NCBI GenBank assembly: GCA_000027065.2
Contig: FN543093.2
Coordinates: 3,166,074 to 3,230,073 of the forward strand
Origin: Cronobacter turicensis z3032
GTDB taxonomy: Bacteria; Pseudomonadota; Gammaproteobacteria; Enterobacterales; Enterobacteriaceae
Length of the DNA: 64,000 nt
Direction: 5' to 3'
Shown here: one piece after another, positions 38,845-50,158 of the stretch
Layout of the letters: every line of letters starts with the position of its first letter
Numbering within the stretch: the first letter of the stretch is position 1
The notes under the pieces: model-generated
Databases searched by the model: none
What the model was told of the DNA's origin: nothing
What the model saw: only the letters and a program-made list of their open reading frames with translations
Program-made: the position numbers and the translations under genes

Positions 38845-38870
38845 AAAAAAGGGCCGGAGTGATCCGGCCC
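38845..38870 (-). terminator. Terminator of dapA-bamC
   Basis: On the minus strand GGGCCGGA / TCCGGCCC with a TCAC loop is followed by six T; it ends the dapA-bamC transcript just before the purC operator. Confidence 0.85.
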
Positions 38871-38876
38871 TGCGTA

Positions 38877-39911
38877 TTACTTGCTGAATGCAGCCTGGAA
38901 GGCGGCGACCAGCGCGTCGTTCTGCGACTGGGTCAGCGTATGGCCTTTCGGGTCGATGAACTGCAGGCTGGTGCGGTTATCGAGATCGCCGACCTGAAGT
39001 TTGTAATCGCCGTTAGAGAGGCCCGGATCGCGCGCGCCCAGTGCCTGCCAGTCGCTGTCTGACAGCGCTTTGTAGGTCACGGCGACGCTGCCCGTGGAAC
39101 GGGTGGAGTCGGTCACTTTCATGCCCACTTTCGCGAGCGTATCCGGCAGGCGGTTCCACACGGCGTTAAACGGCGCGCGAACGACCAGTACCGGCAGGCC
39201 GACATCGTCGGAACCGCTGGTCACGTCGATCTGCGACGCGGTGCGGTTATCGGCGGCGTTCTGGCGCGCGGTGTCGTTTTTATCAACCCCGGATGCGATT
39301 GCGTTCAGCATTTCAGCGCTGTAACGCTGCAACGAGGCGGTATCCGCCACTGGTTTGCCATCCTGCTCAAGATTGATGAGCTTCACCACCAGCGCCTGCT
39401 GGTAGCCCTGCGGCTTCACGCTGACCTGATAACGGCCGCGATATTGCTGATCTTCATCGGCGCGGTTCCACTGCACCCAGTCAGTGTTAAGCGTCTGGGA
39501 GGCGTCGTCGCGTTTCTCGATCGTGTAATTGAGCGACTGTACTACGCTGACCACCTGCGGCCAGAGCGAACCGTTGCGGCCGCTTTCCAGCAGCAGCGTG
39601 GCGGTGTCGCCAGTGAACTGGGTACGCGCGCCGCTGACCAGCGCCAGCGGCTGTGTTGGCGGGCGAATATCAAGCTGTTTGCCAACCGGGCCGTTGCTAC
39701 GAGAGGCCGGGATGTTATAGTCGCCGTTTTGCACCGGCAGGATCATCCCGGCCGGGGCGTGCAGTTCTGCCAGCGGAGCCGCGTCCAGATAGGACTCGTC
39801 GCCGCTCACCTGACGCTTATAGCGCGAATCGGAACTACAGGCGGCGAGCAGCATCACCAGCGATACGGTTGCTACTTTCGCCACACGCGACTTCTGTACT
39901 GAGTAAGCCAT
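38877..39911 (-). CDS. bamC: Outer-membrane assembly lipoprotein BamC
   Basis: A 344-residue lipoprotein (signal [25 protein letters not shown], lipidated Cys25) of the beta-barrel assembly machine. The N-terminal unstructured segment ([19 protein letters not shown]) that binds BamD is present, followed by two helix-grip domains. I use ATG 39911; the previous TTG codon would only add one residue. It follows dapA by 16 bases. Confidence 0.95.
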   Translation of the reverse strand: MAYSVQKSRVAKVATVSLVMLLAACSSDSRYKRQVSGDESYLDAAPLAELHAPAGMILPVQNGDYNIPASRSNGPVGKQLDIRPPTQPLALVSGARTQFTGDTATLLLESGRNGSLWPQVVSVVQSLNYTIEKRDDASQTLNTDWVQWNRADEDQQYRGRYQVSVKPQGYQQALVVKLINLEQDGKPVADTASLQRYSAEMLNAIASGVDKNDTARQNAADNRTASQIDVTSGSDDVGLPVLVVRAPFNAVWNRLPDTLAKVGMKVTDSTRSTGSVAVTYKALSDSDWQALGARDPGLSNGDYKLQVGDLDNRTSLQFIDPKGHTLTQSQNDALVAAFQAAFSK

Positions 39912-39927
39912 CAAATCTCCCTAAACT

Positions 39928-40806
39928 TTACAGCAGACCGGCATGCTTAAGCGCGGAGCCAATAATGTCGCGACCGGCATCGGTAATCGGCGTCATCGGC
40001 AGGCGCAGCGTATCGGTCGCCACAAGTCCCAACTCCTTACAGGCCCATTTCACCGGGATCGGATTGGGTTCGACAAATAATTTATGGTGCAAAGGCATCA
40101 GGCGACGATTGATGATGCGCGCATCGTCAAACTTCCCTTCCGCCGCGAGCCGGCACATATCGGCCATATCGCGCGCCGCGACGTTGGTGGTAACGGAAAT
40201 CACCCCGTGGCCGCCAAGCTGCATGAAGTCCATCGCCGTGGCATCGTCGCCGCTTAACAGCGCGAAATCATCAGCGACCAGCTCTTTGATCAGGTGAACG
40301 CGGCTTAAGTTCCCGGTCGCTTCTTTGATACCGACAATATTTTTAATTTTCGCCAGACGTCCCACGGTCTCCGGCAGCATATCGCAACCGGTACGGGACG
40401 GCACATTATAGAGGATCTGCGGCAAGTCGGTATGCTCCGCGATAGCTTTAAAATGCTGGAACAGGCCTTCCTGAGTCGGACGGTTGTAATATGGCGTAAC
40501 GGTCAGGCAGCCTGCGATGCCGCTGTCATTGAAACGCTGGGTCAGGCCGATGGCCTCGGAAGTGGCGTTCGCGCCCGTGCCTGCGATAACCGGGATGCGG
40601 CCGTCGGCAAGCTCCAGCGTCATCATCACCACCTCAACATGTTCGTCATGGCTGAGCGTAGCGGATTCCCCGGTCGTCCCGACCGATACAATCGCCGACG
40701 TTCCGTTAGCGACATGGTAATCAATCAGTTTTTTCAGGCTCGCCCGGCAGACATTACCTTTTTCATCCATCGGCGTGATAAGCGCGACAATACTTCCCGT
40801 GAACAT
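39928..40806 (-). CDS. dapA: 4-hydroxy-tetrahydrodipicolinate synthase
   Basis: A 292-residue TIM-barrel lyase condensing pyruvate and aspartate semialdehyde, the first committed step to DAP and lysine. Schiff-base Lys161 (GIKEATG), Tyr133 (YNVPSRTG) and the GTTGES loop are intact. ATG 40806 gives the E. coli length. It heads the dapA-bamC operon and is divergent from gcvR. Confidence 0.96.
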   Translation of the reverse strand: MFTGSIVALITPMDEKGNVCRASLKKLIDYHVANGTSAIVSVGTTGESATLSHDEHVEVVMMTLELADGRIPVIAGTGANATSEAIGLTQRFNDSGIAGCLTVTPYYNRPTQEGLFQHFKAIAEHTDLPQILYNVPSRTGCDMLPETVGRLAKIKNIVGIKEATGNLSRVHLIKELVADDFALLSGDDATAMDFMQLGGHGVISVTTNVAARDMADMCRLAAEGKFDDARIINRRLMPLHHKLFVEPNPIPVKWACKELGLVATDTLRLPMTPITDAGRDIIGSALKHAGLL

Positions 40807-40953
40807 TGGCCATCCTCTGTGCAAACTGGAGCCTCAATGGTACGTTTGGTGCCGTAATAAAAGCAAGCGGCCAGGGGGCGCTATGCGGTTGTATGGCGGA
40901 TTTTTTTATGGTTTCCTAAGGATTAATTCATCGTTTCAACAGGAAGCACAGGT

Positions 40954-41523
40954 TTGACATCCTCATCCCCCCATTATCTGGTGATTACCGCGCTGGGCGC
41001 CGACCGCTCGGGTATCGTTAACACTATCACCCGCCATGTCAGCAGTTGCGGCTGCAATATCGAAGATAGCCGTCTGGCGATGCTGGGAGAGGAGTTCACG
41101 TTCATCATGTTGCTGTCCGGCAGCTGGAACGCGATTACGCTGATTGAATCCACGTTGCCGCTTAAGGGCGCCGAGCTGGATTTGCTGATTGTGATGAAAC
41201 GCACCACCGCCCGTCCGCGCCAGGCGATGCCGGCGTCCGTCTGGGTACAGGTAGAGGTAGAAGACTCACCGCATCTGATTGAGCGCTTCACCGAACTGTT
41301 CCATTCTCATGACATGAATATCGCTGAACTTATCTCGCGTACGCAGCCTGCGCAGGAAAATAAGTCCGCACAGCTCTATATTCAGATAACGGCGCACAGT
41401 CCGGCCTCACAGGATGCGACGATTATCGAACGGCCTTTCCGCCAGCTCTGTACAGAGCTGGACGCGCAAGGCACTATTAGCGTGGTTAATTATCCACAGC
41501 AAGATGAACAGGATGGAGTGTAG
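40954..41523 (+). CDS. gcvR: Glycine cleavage system transcriptional repressor
   Basis: A 189-residue double-ACT-domain protein (HYLVITALGADRSGIVNTITRHVSSCGCNIEDSRL and SPHLIERFTELF) that binds GcvA and prevents activation of gcvTHP when glycine is low. It starts at a TTG codon (40954) behind AGGAAG; no ATG is in frame near the conserved N-terminus. bcp follows two bases later. Confidence 0.93.
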   Translation: MTSSSPHYLVITALGADRSGIVNTITRHVSSCGCNIEDSRLAMLGEEFTFIMLLSGSWNAITLIESTLPLKGAELDLLIVMKRTTARPRQAMPASVWVQVEVEDSPHLIERFTELFHSHDMNIAELISRTQPAQENKSAQLYIQITAHSPASQDATIIERPFRQLCTELDAQGTISVVNYPQQDEQDGV

Positions 41524-41525
41524 TG

Positions 41526-41996
41526 ATGAATCCACTGAAAGCCGGTGATATCGCACCGAAATTTAGCTTGCCCGATCAGGACGGTGAACAAGTAAATTTG
41601 ACCGACTTCCAGGGACAGCGTGTTCTGGTTTATTTCTATCCCAAAGCCATGACGCCGGGCTGCACCGTCCAGGCATGCGGGCTGCGCGATAATATGGATG
41701 ACCTGAAAAAAGCGGGTGTGGAAGTGCTGGGCATCAGCACTGATAAACCTGAAAAGCTCTCGCGTTTCGCTGAAAAAGAGCTGCTTAATTTCACGCTGCT
41801 CTCGGATGAAAATCATCAGGTGAGCGATCAGTTTGGCGTCTGGGGCGAAAAATCCTTTATGGGGAAAACCTATGACGGCATTCATCGCATCAGCTTTCTG
41901 ATCGATGCCGAAGGCAAAATCGAGCATGTGTTCAATGATTTCAAAACCAGCAATCACCACGATGTGGTAATGGCCTGGCTGAAAGAGCACGCCTGA
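41526..41996 (+). CDS. bcp: Thioredoxin-dependent thiol peroxidase (BCP)
   Basis: A 156-residue peroxiredoxin. The peroxidatic Cys lies in MTPGCTVQACGLRDN (residue about 46) with the resolving Cys five residues on. It reduces organic hydroperoxides with thioredoxin. ATG 41526 begins MNPLKAGDIAPKF as in E. coli and follows the gcvR stop directly. Confidence 0.95.
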   Translation: MNPLKAGDIAPKFSLPDQDGEQVNLTDFQGQRVLVYFYPKAMTPGCTVQACGLRDNMDDLKKAGVEVLGISTDKPEKLSRFAEKELLNFTLLSDENHQVSDQFGVWGEKSFMGKTYDGIHRISFLIDAEGKIEHVFNDFKTSNHHDVVMAWLKEHA

Positions 41997-42005
41997 ATAC
42001 GCGTT

Positions 42006-42031
42006 GCCGGGCGGCGCAATGCCTGCCCGGC
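42006..42031. terminator. Stem-loop between convergent bcp and perM
   Basis: GCCGGGC / GCCCGGC inverted repeat around GGCGCAATGCCT. It could act as a bidirectional terminator or be a degenerate REP; there is no clear T-tract. Confidence 0.5.
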
Positions 42032-42041
42032 TTGTACGACG

Positions 42042-43106
42042 TTACTCTTGCGCCGTCGGCGTCGTTTCCGGCCAGGCGTGAGCCACCGCTTTAATCAGCG
42101 TCGCCAGCGGAATGGCGAAGAAAATCCCCCAGAACCCCCACAGCCCGCCAAAAATCACCACCGAGAGAATAATCACCAGCGGATGCAGATTCACCGCCTC
42201 TGAGAACAGCACCGGCACCAGCACGTTGCCGTCCAGCCCCTGAATAATCAGATATACCGCAAAGCAACTCCAGAACTCCGTGCCCATGCCGAACTGAAAC
42301 AGCGCCACGCATACCACCGGAATGGTCACCATAAACGCGCCGATATACGGGATGAGCACGGAAATGCCCACCAGCACCGCCAGTAATAGCGAATAGTTAA
42401 GCCCGAAAATCAGAAAGCCTATCCACGTGGCGACACCCACCACAATCATCTCCAGCACTTTGCCGCGAATGTAATTGGTGACCTGCTGGTTCATCTCCAC
42501 CCAGACCTGGCCTGCCAGGCCGCGGTTGCGCGGCAGCACGCGCCGCACCGCGTTGAGCAGTTGTTCTTTGTCTTTAACCAAAAAGAACACCATTAGCGGC
42601 ACCAGGATCAGATAGATGGCGAGCGTCAGCAGGCCCACCAGTGAGGCGAGCGAATATTTCACGACGGAATCGCCAAGCGTAATGATGCGGGTGCGCATAT
42701 TTTCAGCGATCGCATCGATAATGCCCGCGTCCATCAGCGCCGGGAAGCGCTTCGGCAGCGTCGCCGCAAAATCAGAGAGCTTATTGAGCATGCCGGGAAT
42801 ATCGCGGATCAGGTAAATCCCCTGCTGCCAGGCCACCGGCACCACCACGAACGCCATTACCAGCACAATGCCGATAAAGAGCACCAGCACCAGCGTCGCG
42901 GCAAGCCCGCGCGAACAGCCGATGCGTTGCAACCGTGAAGTCGGCCATTCCAGCAGATAAGCGAGGACGATAGCCACCAGCAGCGGCGCCAGCAAACCGT
43001 GGAGAAAGAAGAGGATACAAAAACCGGCGACCAGAATCGCCAGCAGCGCTATCGCCTCCGGATCGCTGAAGCGACGACGATACCACTGGGTTAACATTTC
43101 AAGCAT
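42042..43106 (-). CDS. perM: AI-2E/PerM-family permease
   Basis: A 354-residue inner-membrane protein with about eight helices, near-identical to E. coli PerM (MLEMLTQWYRRRFSDPEAIALL..., conserved GLWGFWGIFFAIPLATL). The transported compound is not known for this member. It is divergent from bepA across 223 bases. Confidence 0.93.
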   Translation of the reverse strand: MLEMLTQWYRRRFSDPEAIALLAILVAGFCILFFLHGLLAPLLVAIVLAYLLEWPTSRLQRIGCSRGLAATLVLVLFIGIVLVMAFVVVPVAWQQGIYLIRDIPGMLNKLSDFAATLPKRFPALMDAGIIDAIAENMRTRIITLGDSVVKYSLASLVGLLTLAIYLILVPLMVFFLVKDKEQLLNAVRRVLPRNRGLAGQVWVEMNQQVTNYIRGKVLEMIVVGVATWIGFLIFGLNYSLLLAVLVGISVLIPYIGAFMVTIPVVCVALFQFGMGTEFWSCFAVYLIIQGLDGNVLVPVLFSEAVNLHPLVIILSVVIFGGLWGFWGIFFAIPLATLIKAVAHAWPETTPTAQE

Positions 43107-43329
43107 AAAAGACCTTCCCTGACGGGTGACGGCACAGGCGCGAGGGCGAATTGTATCGAAATGTCACAAAAAAGACCGTGATTTTTGTGCCCCCTGGCAG
43201 ACAACCCGCCGTCGGATGAATATGATTTCCCGACGCATTTGTAAAACGGACTTCCCAGCCAGGCGCGCAGACTGAACAAAGCGATGCCGGGCGGGTCAAA
43301 AGAGACTCTATACAGACGGGAAAGAGGCT

Positions 43330-44796
43330 ATGTTCAGGCAGTTGAAAACGACACTGGTTGCAACGCTTATCGGCAGTATGCTGGCAGGCCCGCTTGTGCC
43401 CGCCTTTGCAGCGGATCCGGCCGACGGTTTGCCGGATATGGGCACGTCAGCGGGCAGCACGCTCTCTATCGGTCAGGAACTTCAGATGGGCGATTATTAC
43501 GTCCGTCAGCTGCGCGGCAGCGCGCCCCTGATTAACGACCCGCTACTGGTGCAATATATCAACGGGCTGGGTATGCGTCTGGTCTCGCACGCCGATTCGG
43601 TAAAAACCCCTTTCCACTTCTATCTCATCAATAACGACGAAATTAACGCCTTCGCCTTTTTCGGCGGCAACGTGGTGCTGCACTCGGCGCTGTTCCGCTA
43701 TGCCGATAACGAAAGCCAGCTCGCCTCGGTGATGGCGCACGAAATCTCCCACGTTACCCAGCGCCATCTGGCGCGCGCGATGGAAGATCAAAAGCGCAGC
43801 GCCCCGCTCACCTGGGTCGGCGCGCTCGGCTCTATACTGCTGGCGATGGCGAGCCCGCAGGCGGGCATGGCGGCGCTCACCGGCACGCTCGCCGGTACTC
43901 AGCAGGGCGTCATCAGCTTTACCCAGCAGAACGAACAGGAGGCCGACCGCATCGGCATCCAGGTGCTGCAACGCTCCGGCTTTGATCCGCAGGCGATGCC
44001 GACCTTCCTCGAAAAATTGCTCGACCAGGCGCGCTACTCCACACGCCCGCCGGAAATTCTGCTCACGCACCCGCTGCCGGAAAGCCGTCTGGCGGACGCC
44101 CGTAATCGCGCGAACCAGATGCGCCCGGTGGTATCGCAATCCTCCGAGGCGTTTTACATGGCGAAGGTGCGCACACTGGGCATGTACAACTCCGGGCGCA
44201 ACCAGCTCACCAGCGATATTCTGGATTCGCTCGCCAAAGGCAATCAGCGCGAACAGCACGCCGCGCAGTATGGCCGCGCCTTGCAGGCGATGCAGGATAA
44301 ACGCTTCGCCGAGGCGCGCCAGCAGCTGGAGCCGCTGTTGCGCGCGCAGCCGGGCAACGCCTGGTATCTTGACCTCGCCACCGATATTTCGCTTGGCGAG
44401 CACAAAGCGCAGGAGGCGATTGACCGTCTGAAAAGCGCGCCGGATCTGAAAACCAATCCGGTGTTGCAGCTTAACCTCGCCAACGCGTATCTGGAGGGCA
44501 GTCAGCCGACGCAGGCGGTGACTATTCTTAACCGCTACACCTTCACCTGGCCTGATGACACCAACGGCTGGGATCTGCTGGCCCAGGCGCAGGCGGCGCT
44601 GGGCAATCGCGATCAGGAGTTAGCGGCGCGCGCCGAAGTGATGGCGCTGCTGGGTAAACTTGATCAGGCGATTACGCTGCTTAGCAGCGCCAGTTCGCAG
44701 GTGAAACTTGGCAGTCTGCAACAGGCGCGCTATGACGCTCGTATCGATCAGATCCGCCAGTTGCAACAGCGCTTCCGCCCTTACGAAAAAATGTAA
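43330..44796 (+). CDS. bepA: Periplasmic chaperone/protease BepA
   Basis: A 488-residue secreted M48 metalloprotease (signal peptide ending near PAFAAD) that matures LptD and degrades stalled outer-membrane proteins. Zinc motif HEISH (His137, Glu138, His141) is intact, with a further Glu in QEADRIG and a C-terminal TPR domain (about 310-485). It is co-directional with yfgD 11 bases later. Confidence 0.94.
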   Translation: MFRQLKTTLVATLIGSMLAGPLVPAFAADPADGLPDMGTSAGSTLSIGQELQMGDYYVRQLRGSAPLINDPLLVQYINGLGMRLVSHADSVKTPFHFYLINNDEINAFAFFGGNVVLHSALFRYADNESQLASVMAHEISHVTQRHLARAMEDQKRSAPLTWVGALGSILLAMASPQAGMAALTGTLAGTQQGVISFTQQNEQEADRIGIQVLQRSGFDPQAMPTFLEKLLDQARYSTRPPEILLTHPLPESRLADARNRANQMRPVVSQSSEAFYMAKVRTLGMYNSGRNQLTSDILDSLAKGNQREQHAAQYGRALQAMQDKRFAEARQQLEPLLRAQPGNAWYLDLATDISLGEHKAQEAIDRLKSAPDLKTNPVLQLNLANAYLEGSQPTQAVTILNRYTFTWPDDTNGWDLLAQAQAALGNRDQELAARAEVMALLGKLDQAITLLSSASSQVKLGSLQQARYDARIDQIRQLQQRFRPYEKM

Positions 44797-44807
44797 CAGG
44801 AGAGACC

Positions 44808-45164
44808 ATGTCCCGGGACGTGACGATTTACCATAACCCGCGCTGCTCGAAGAGCCGCGAAACCCTGAGCCTGCTGACCGAACGCGGCATTGAGCCTGAT
44901 GTCGTGCTGTATCTGGAGACGCCGCCGGATGCGGCGACGATCAAAACGCTGCTGAAACAGCTCGGGTTCAGCCAGGCGCGTGAACTGATGCGCACGAAAG
45001 AAGAACTCTACAAAACGCTGGATCTGGCCGACGCGTCGCTCAGCGAAGAAGCGCTGATCCAGGCGATGGTGGCTAACCCGAAACTGATTGAGCGCCCGAT
45101 TGTGGTGAGCGATGGCAAAGCCCGGCTGGGGCGCCCGCCGGAACAGGTGCTGGACATCCTCTAA
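44808..45164 (+). CDS. yfgD: ArsC-family arsenate reductase-like protein YfgD
   Basis: A 118-residue thioredoxin-fold protein with the catalytic-type Cys in NPRCSKSRETL and the RPIVVSDGKARLGRPPE block of glutaredoxin-dependent arsenate reductases. No ars operon surrounds it. It likely shares the bepA transcript and ends at a strong stem-loop. Confidence 0.9.
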   Translation: MSRDVTIYHNPRCSKSRETLSLLTERGIEPDVVLYLETPPDAATIKTLLKQLGFSQARELMRTKEELYKTLDLADASLSEEALIQAMVANPKLIERPIVVSDGKARLGRPPEQVLDIL

Positions 45165-45168
45165 AAAA

Positions 45169-45195
45169 AACGCCGCGATCGCTTCTCGCGGCGTT
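45169..45195 (+). terminator. Terminator between yfgD and hda
   Basis: AACGCCGCGA / TCGCGGCGTT stem, flanked by eight A on the left and a T-rich run on the right, so it can serve both the plus-strand yfgD and the convergent hda. Confidence 0.85.
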
Positions 45196-45214
45196 CTTCT
45201 TTCTACGACGGCTT

Positions 45215-45916
45215 TTACAGCCCGAGCGTGTCTTTTACAAACGGGATCGTCAGCTTGCGCTGGGCGCTGATCGAAGCGCGATCGAGCTGATCGAGCGTCA
45301 GAAACAGCGTGCGCATTTCGCGATCGAGGCGTTTTAACAGAAAACGGCCCACATCCTCCGGCAGCTCGAAACCGCGCATCCGCGCGCGCAGTTGCAGCGC
45401 CTGGAGCTTATCGTCATCGGAGAGCGGCTGGAGCCGGTAGATTTGCCCCCAGTCGAGGCGCGAGGCGAGATCGGGCAGCTTCAGGTTCAGCTGGCGCGGC
45501 GGCCGGTCGCCGGTGATAAGCAGCCGGGTATTGCCTGATTCCAGAATGCGGTTGTACAGATTGAAGATAGCCATTTCCCAGAGCTCGTCGCCTGCGATGC
45601 ACTCGATATTATCGATGCACACCAGCGAGAGTTGCTCCATGCCTTCCAGCACTTCCGGGACAAACCACGTGCGTTTATCCAGCGGCACATAGCCGACCGC
45701 GTCTCCGCGTTGCGAAAGCTCGGCGCAGGCGGCATGTAGCAGGTGGCTGCGTCCGCCCCCCTCCCGGGACCAGAAATAGATGTAGCCGCTGCGGTCGTGA
45801 CGCAGCATCGTCTGGAGTGCGGCTAATAAAGAGGGGTTGTCGCCCGGCCAGAAGCTGGCAAACGTTTCGTCATCGGGCAGCCAGAGCGGCAAGGAGAGCT
45901 GTGCCGGTGTGTTCAG
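45215..45916 (-). CDS. hda: DnaA inactivator Hda (CTG start)
   Basis: A 233-residue AAA+ protein that, bound to the DNA-loaded beta clamp, stimulates ATP hydrolysis by DnaA and so prevents re-initiation. The frame opens at a CTG (45916) reading [22 protein letters not shown] is the clamp-binding motif and is lost if the downstream TTG at 45892 is used. The length then equals E. coli Hda, which also uses CTG. AGAGG precedes the CTG. It is only 9-10% divergent by eye from E. coli in the AAA+ core. Confidence 0.93.
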   Translation of the reverse strand: MNTPAQLSLPLWLPDDETFASFWPGDNPSLLAALQTMLRHDRSGYIYFWSREGGGRSHLLHAACAELSQRGDAVGYVPLDKRTWFVPEVLEGMEQLSLVCIDNIECIAGDELWEMAIFNLYNRILESGNTRLLITGDRPPRQLNLKLPDLASRLDWGQIYRLQPLSDDDKLQALQLRARMRGFELPEDVGRFLLKRLDREMRTLFLTLDQLDRASISAQRKLTIPFVKDTLGL

Positions 45917-46012
45917 AAGGACCTCTTCAAGGACATGCGAAAAAACGCATTGAGTCTATCACACAATCGCTTCGCTGTTGAACCGGGCGGACAGCGCCGC
46001 CCGGCAGGAGGA

Positions 46013-47302
46013 TCACTGCGGCGATTTTTCCTGCTCGTCAGCGTCAAGCACCGTCTCTTCAGGGCGCAATACGTTGATAAGTTTGAAAATCAGGCTCAGC
46101 GCCACGCCAACGATCGTCGCCAGCGCCATGCCTTTCAGCTCGGCCGCGCCGACATGGACTTTCGCGCCGCTGACGCCGATGATCAGGATTACGGAGGTCA
46201 GGATTAGGTTCTGCGCCTTGCTGTAATCCACTTTAGATTCAATCAGTACGCGAATACCGGAGGCGCCGATCACGCCGTAGAGCAGCAGTGAAACCCCGCC
46301 CATCACCGGTACCGGGATAATCTGGATCGCCGCCGCCAGTTTGCCGACGCAGGAGAGCAAAATCGCGATAATCGCGGCGCCGCCGATAACCCAGGTGCTG
46401 TAGACGCGGGTGATCGCCATAACGCCGATATTTTCGCCATAGGTCGTGTTCGGCGTGGAGCCGAAGAAGCCCGAGATGATCGTCGAGAAACCGTTAGCGA
46501 ACATCGAGCGGTGCAGGCCCGGATCGCGAATAAGATCTTTTTTCACGATATTCGCCGTCACCACAAGGTGCCCGACGTGTTCGGCGATCACCACCAGCGC
46601 CGCAGGCAGAATGGTGAAGATGGCAAACCATTCAAAGCGCGGCGTGTAGAACGTCGGCAGCGCGAACCAGTGGGCATTGGCAATCGGCGCGGTATCCACC
46701 ACGCCCATCGCGAAAGAGAGCGCATAGCCCGCCAGTACGCCGATGAGAATCGGGATGATCGCAAGGAAGCCGCGGAACAGCACCGAGCCGAACACCGTGA
46801 CCGCCAGCGTGACCAGCGAAATAGTAATGGTGGTGGAATCCGCCGTCTGGCCTTCCGCTGGCAGCAGCCCTGCCATATTGGCGGCGACGCCTGCAAGCTC
46901 AAGACCGATAACCGCGACAATCGCGCCCATCGCGGCAGGCGGGAACATGACGTTCAGCCAGCCGGTGCCCGCTTTTTTCACAATCAGCGCCACGATACAG
47001 AACAGCACGCCGCAGACGATAAACCCGCCAAGCGCCATCTCGTAGCCAAGCGGCAACAGCAGCAGCACCGGGGAGATAAAGGCAAAGCTTGAGCCCAGAT
47101 ACGCCGGGATTTTGCCTTTGCAGATAAAGAGATATAGCAGCGTTCCGATGCCGTTAAACAGCAGCACGGTGGCCGGGTTGATATGAAACAGGATGGGCAC
47201 CAGCACGGTTGCGCCAAACATGGCGAACAGGTGCTGCAAACTAAGCGGGATAGTCTGTAAGAGCGGCGGACGTTCACTTACCCCGATAGCACGGCGCGTC
47301 AT
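46013..47302 (-). CDS. uraA: Uracil:proton symporter
   Basis: A 429-residue, 14-helix NCS2-family permease matching E. coli UraA in length and sequence, with the substrate-binding Glu in VIAEHVGHL and the GFFGSTPNTTYGENIG block. It imports uracil for Upp. It follows upp, with a stem-loop attenuator between. Confidence 0.95.
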   Translation of the reverse strand: MTRRAIGVSERPPLLQTIPLSLQHLFAMFGATVLVPILFHINPATVLLFNGIGTLLYLFICKGKIPAYLGSSFAFISPVLLLLPLGYEMALGGFIVCGVLFCIVALIVKKAGTGWLNVMFPPAAMGAIVAVIGLELAGVAANMAGLLPAEGQTADSTTITISLVTLAVTVFGSVLFRGFLAIIPILIGVLAGYALSFAMGVVDTAPIANAHWFALPTFYTPRFEWFAIFTILPAALVVIAEHVGHLVVTANIVKKDLIRDPGLHRSMFANGFSTIISGFFGSTPNTTYGENIGVMAITRVYSTWVIGGAAIIAILLSCVGKLAAAIQIIPVPVMGGVSLLLYGVIGASGIRVLIESKVDYSKAQNLILTSVILIIGVSGAKVHVGAAELKGMALATIVGVALSLIFKLINVLRPEETVLDADEQEKSPQ

Positions 47303-47348
47303 AGCGTTTTCCTCAAGAGTGTTGATGTGTGATGTTTAAGTGTGGGAC

Positions 47349-47377
47349 CAAAAAAAAGCCGACTAATAAGTCGGCTT
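47349..47377 (-). terminator. Intercistronic terminator/attenuator between upp and uraA
   Basis: On the minus strand AAGCCGACT-TATT-AGTCGGCTT followed by a run of T. It would make uraA expression lower than upp or conditional on read-through. Confidence 0.8.
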
Positions 47378-47382
47378 AATGT

Positions 47383-48009
47383 TTATTTCGTACCAAATAT
47401 TTTATCGCCCGCATCGCCGAGGCCCGGAATGATGTACCCGTGCTCGTTAAGCCCCTTGTCGATGGACGCGGTATAGAGTTCGATATCCGGATGCGCATTC
47501 TCCAGCGCCTTGATGCCTTCCGGCGCGGCAACCAGAACCAGCACCTTAATGCTGGTGCAGCCCGCTTTTTTCAGCAGGTCGATGGTGGCGATCATCGAAC
47601 CGCCTGTCGCCAGCATCGGGTCGACAACCAGCGCCATGCGCTCGTCGATGTTAGAGACCAGCTTCTGGAAATACGGCACCGGCTCCAGAGTTTCTTCATC
47701 ACGGTAAACGCCGACCACGCTGATGCGCGCGCTCGGGACGTTCTCCAGCACCCCTTCCATCATGCCAAGACCGGCGCGCAGGATAGGCACAACGGTAATT
47801 TTTTTGCCTTTGATTTGCTCGATTTCCACCGGGCCGTTCCAGCCTTCGATGGTCACTTTTTCGGTCAGCAGATCGGCCGTAGCTTCATAGGTCAGCAGGC
47901 TGCCCACTTCAGAGGCGAGTTCACGAAAACGCTTGGTGCTGATGTCATGCTCGCGCATCAGGCCCAGCTTGTGTTTAACCAGCGGGTGTTTCACTTCAAC
48001 GATCTTCAT
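47383..48009 (-). CDS. upp: Uracil phosphoribosyltransferase
   Basis: A 208-residue salvage enzyme converting uracil and PRPP to UMP. The PRPP loop [15 protein letters not shown] is near residue 130. ATG 48009 ([19 protein letters not shown]) gives the E. coli length; an upstream extension to 48108 runs into the promoter. It is divergent from purMN. Confidence 0.96.
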   Translation of the reverse strand: MKIVEVKHPLVKHKLGLMREHDISTKRFRELASEVGSLLTYEATADLLTEKVTIEGWNGPVEIEQIKGKKITVVPILRAGLGMMEGVLENVPSARISVVGVYRDEETLEPVPYFQKLVSNIDERMALVVDPMLATGGSMIATIDLLKKAGCTSIKVLVLVAAPEGIKALENAHPDIELYTASIDKGLNEHGYIIPGLGDAGDKIFGTK

Positions 48010-48161
48010 TCTCTTTCTCCCCAGCAAGATGGCAACCACAAAAAAAATCGCCGGATTATACCGCTTTTTGCAGGCTGCGCCATACGTAATGGGCTTGATC
48101 GGGATCAACCGAACAGAAGTCAGTCATCTTATAAGTGTGTTTTATTCAGCGCAACAAGCGC

Positions 48162-48177
48162 TCGCAAACGTTTGCCT
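48162..48177. promoter_or_regulatory. PurR operator of purMN
   Basis: TCGCAAACGTTTGCCT contains the perfect 12-bp palindromic core GCAAACGTTTGC of the PurR box. It lies 65 bases before the purM start, as in E. coli where PurR represses purMN. Confidence 0.85.
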
Positions 48178-48187
48178 GGACTGTTAG

Positions 48188-49278
<1,091 letters not shown>

Positions 49279-49279
<1 letters not shown>

Positions 49280-49920
49280 TGAAGCGCATCGTAGTGCTGA
49301 TTTCCGGCAGCGGCAGTAATTTACAAGCCATTATCGACGCCTGCGCGCAGAAGAAAATCAACGGCGTGATTAGCGCCGTCTTCAGCAACAAGGCCGACGC
49401 GTTCGGCCTCGAACGCGCGCGCGAAGCCGATATTCCCGCCCATGCGTTAAGCGCAGCCGATTTTGCGAGCCGCGAGGCGTTTGACCGCGAACTCATGCAG
49501 GAGATAGACGCTTACGCGCCGGATCTGGTGGTGCTGGCAGGCTATATGCGCATTCTGAGCCCGGCCTTCGTGGCGCACTATGAAGGACGACTGCTGAACG
49601 TTCACCCTTCCCTGCTGCCAAAATATCCGGGGCTGCATACGCATCGCCAGGCGCTCGCCAACGGCGATGAAGAGCACGGCACGTCGGTGCATTTTGTGAC
49701 AGACGAGCTGGACGGCGGCCCGGTGATTTTACAGGCCCGCGTCCCGGTATTCTCCGGCGATAGCGAAGAAGACGTCACCGCGCGCGTTCAGGCGCAAGAG
49801 CATGCCATCTACCCCCTGGTGGTAAGCTGGTTTATCGACGGTCGCCTCGCGATGCGCGAGGGTCGCGCCTGGCTGGACGGGCATCCGCTCCCACCGCAGG
49901 GTTACGCTTCCGAAGAGTGA
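49279..49920 (+). CDS. purN: Phosphoribosylglycinamide formyltransferase 1
   Basis: A 213-residue folate-dependent GAR transformylase with catalytic His in NVHPSLLPKYPGLHTH and Asp in DELDGGPVI. It overlaps purM by one base, so the two are coupled, and it ends at a strong terminator. Confidence 0.95.
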
Positions 49921-49922
49921 TT

Positions 49923-49949
49923 AAAGGGCCGCGAGGCCCTTTATTTTTT
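49923..49949 (+). terminator. Rho-independent terminator after purN
   Basis: AAAGGGCC / GGCCCTTT stem with a GCGA loop, followed by ATTTTTT. Confidence 0.88.
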
Positions 49950-50158
49950 CTGTCCTCTGCCGTTAATTCAGTCATCGGCACTGAAAACTTGCCCGGCAAC
50001 ATCACGGTTTCACAGGCTTTTTTGTCGGTTTCTCGAAAGCCTGCGGATAACTGTCATACTTTTCTGGCACAGTTGGACAGAGCATGACAAAGCTCGCCAT
50101 AATAACCCCGAGACGGATTTGCCACGTCCCGAGTTAATCAACCGGAGTGTGAGTAGTA

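Noticed and set aside
45215..45892. hda start at TTG 45892
   Set aside because: It would remove the QLSLPL clamp-binding motif that is conserved just upstream in frame.
50051..50080. Possible Pho box upstream of ppk
   Set aside because: CTGTCAT at 50051-50057 is a perfect half-site but the next CTGGCA is 13 bases on instead of 11, so I did not list it as an operator.
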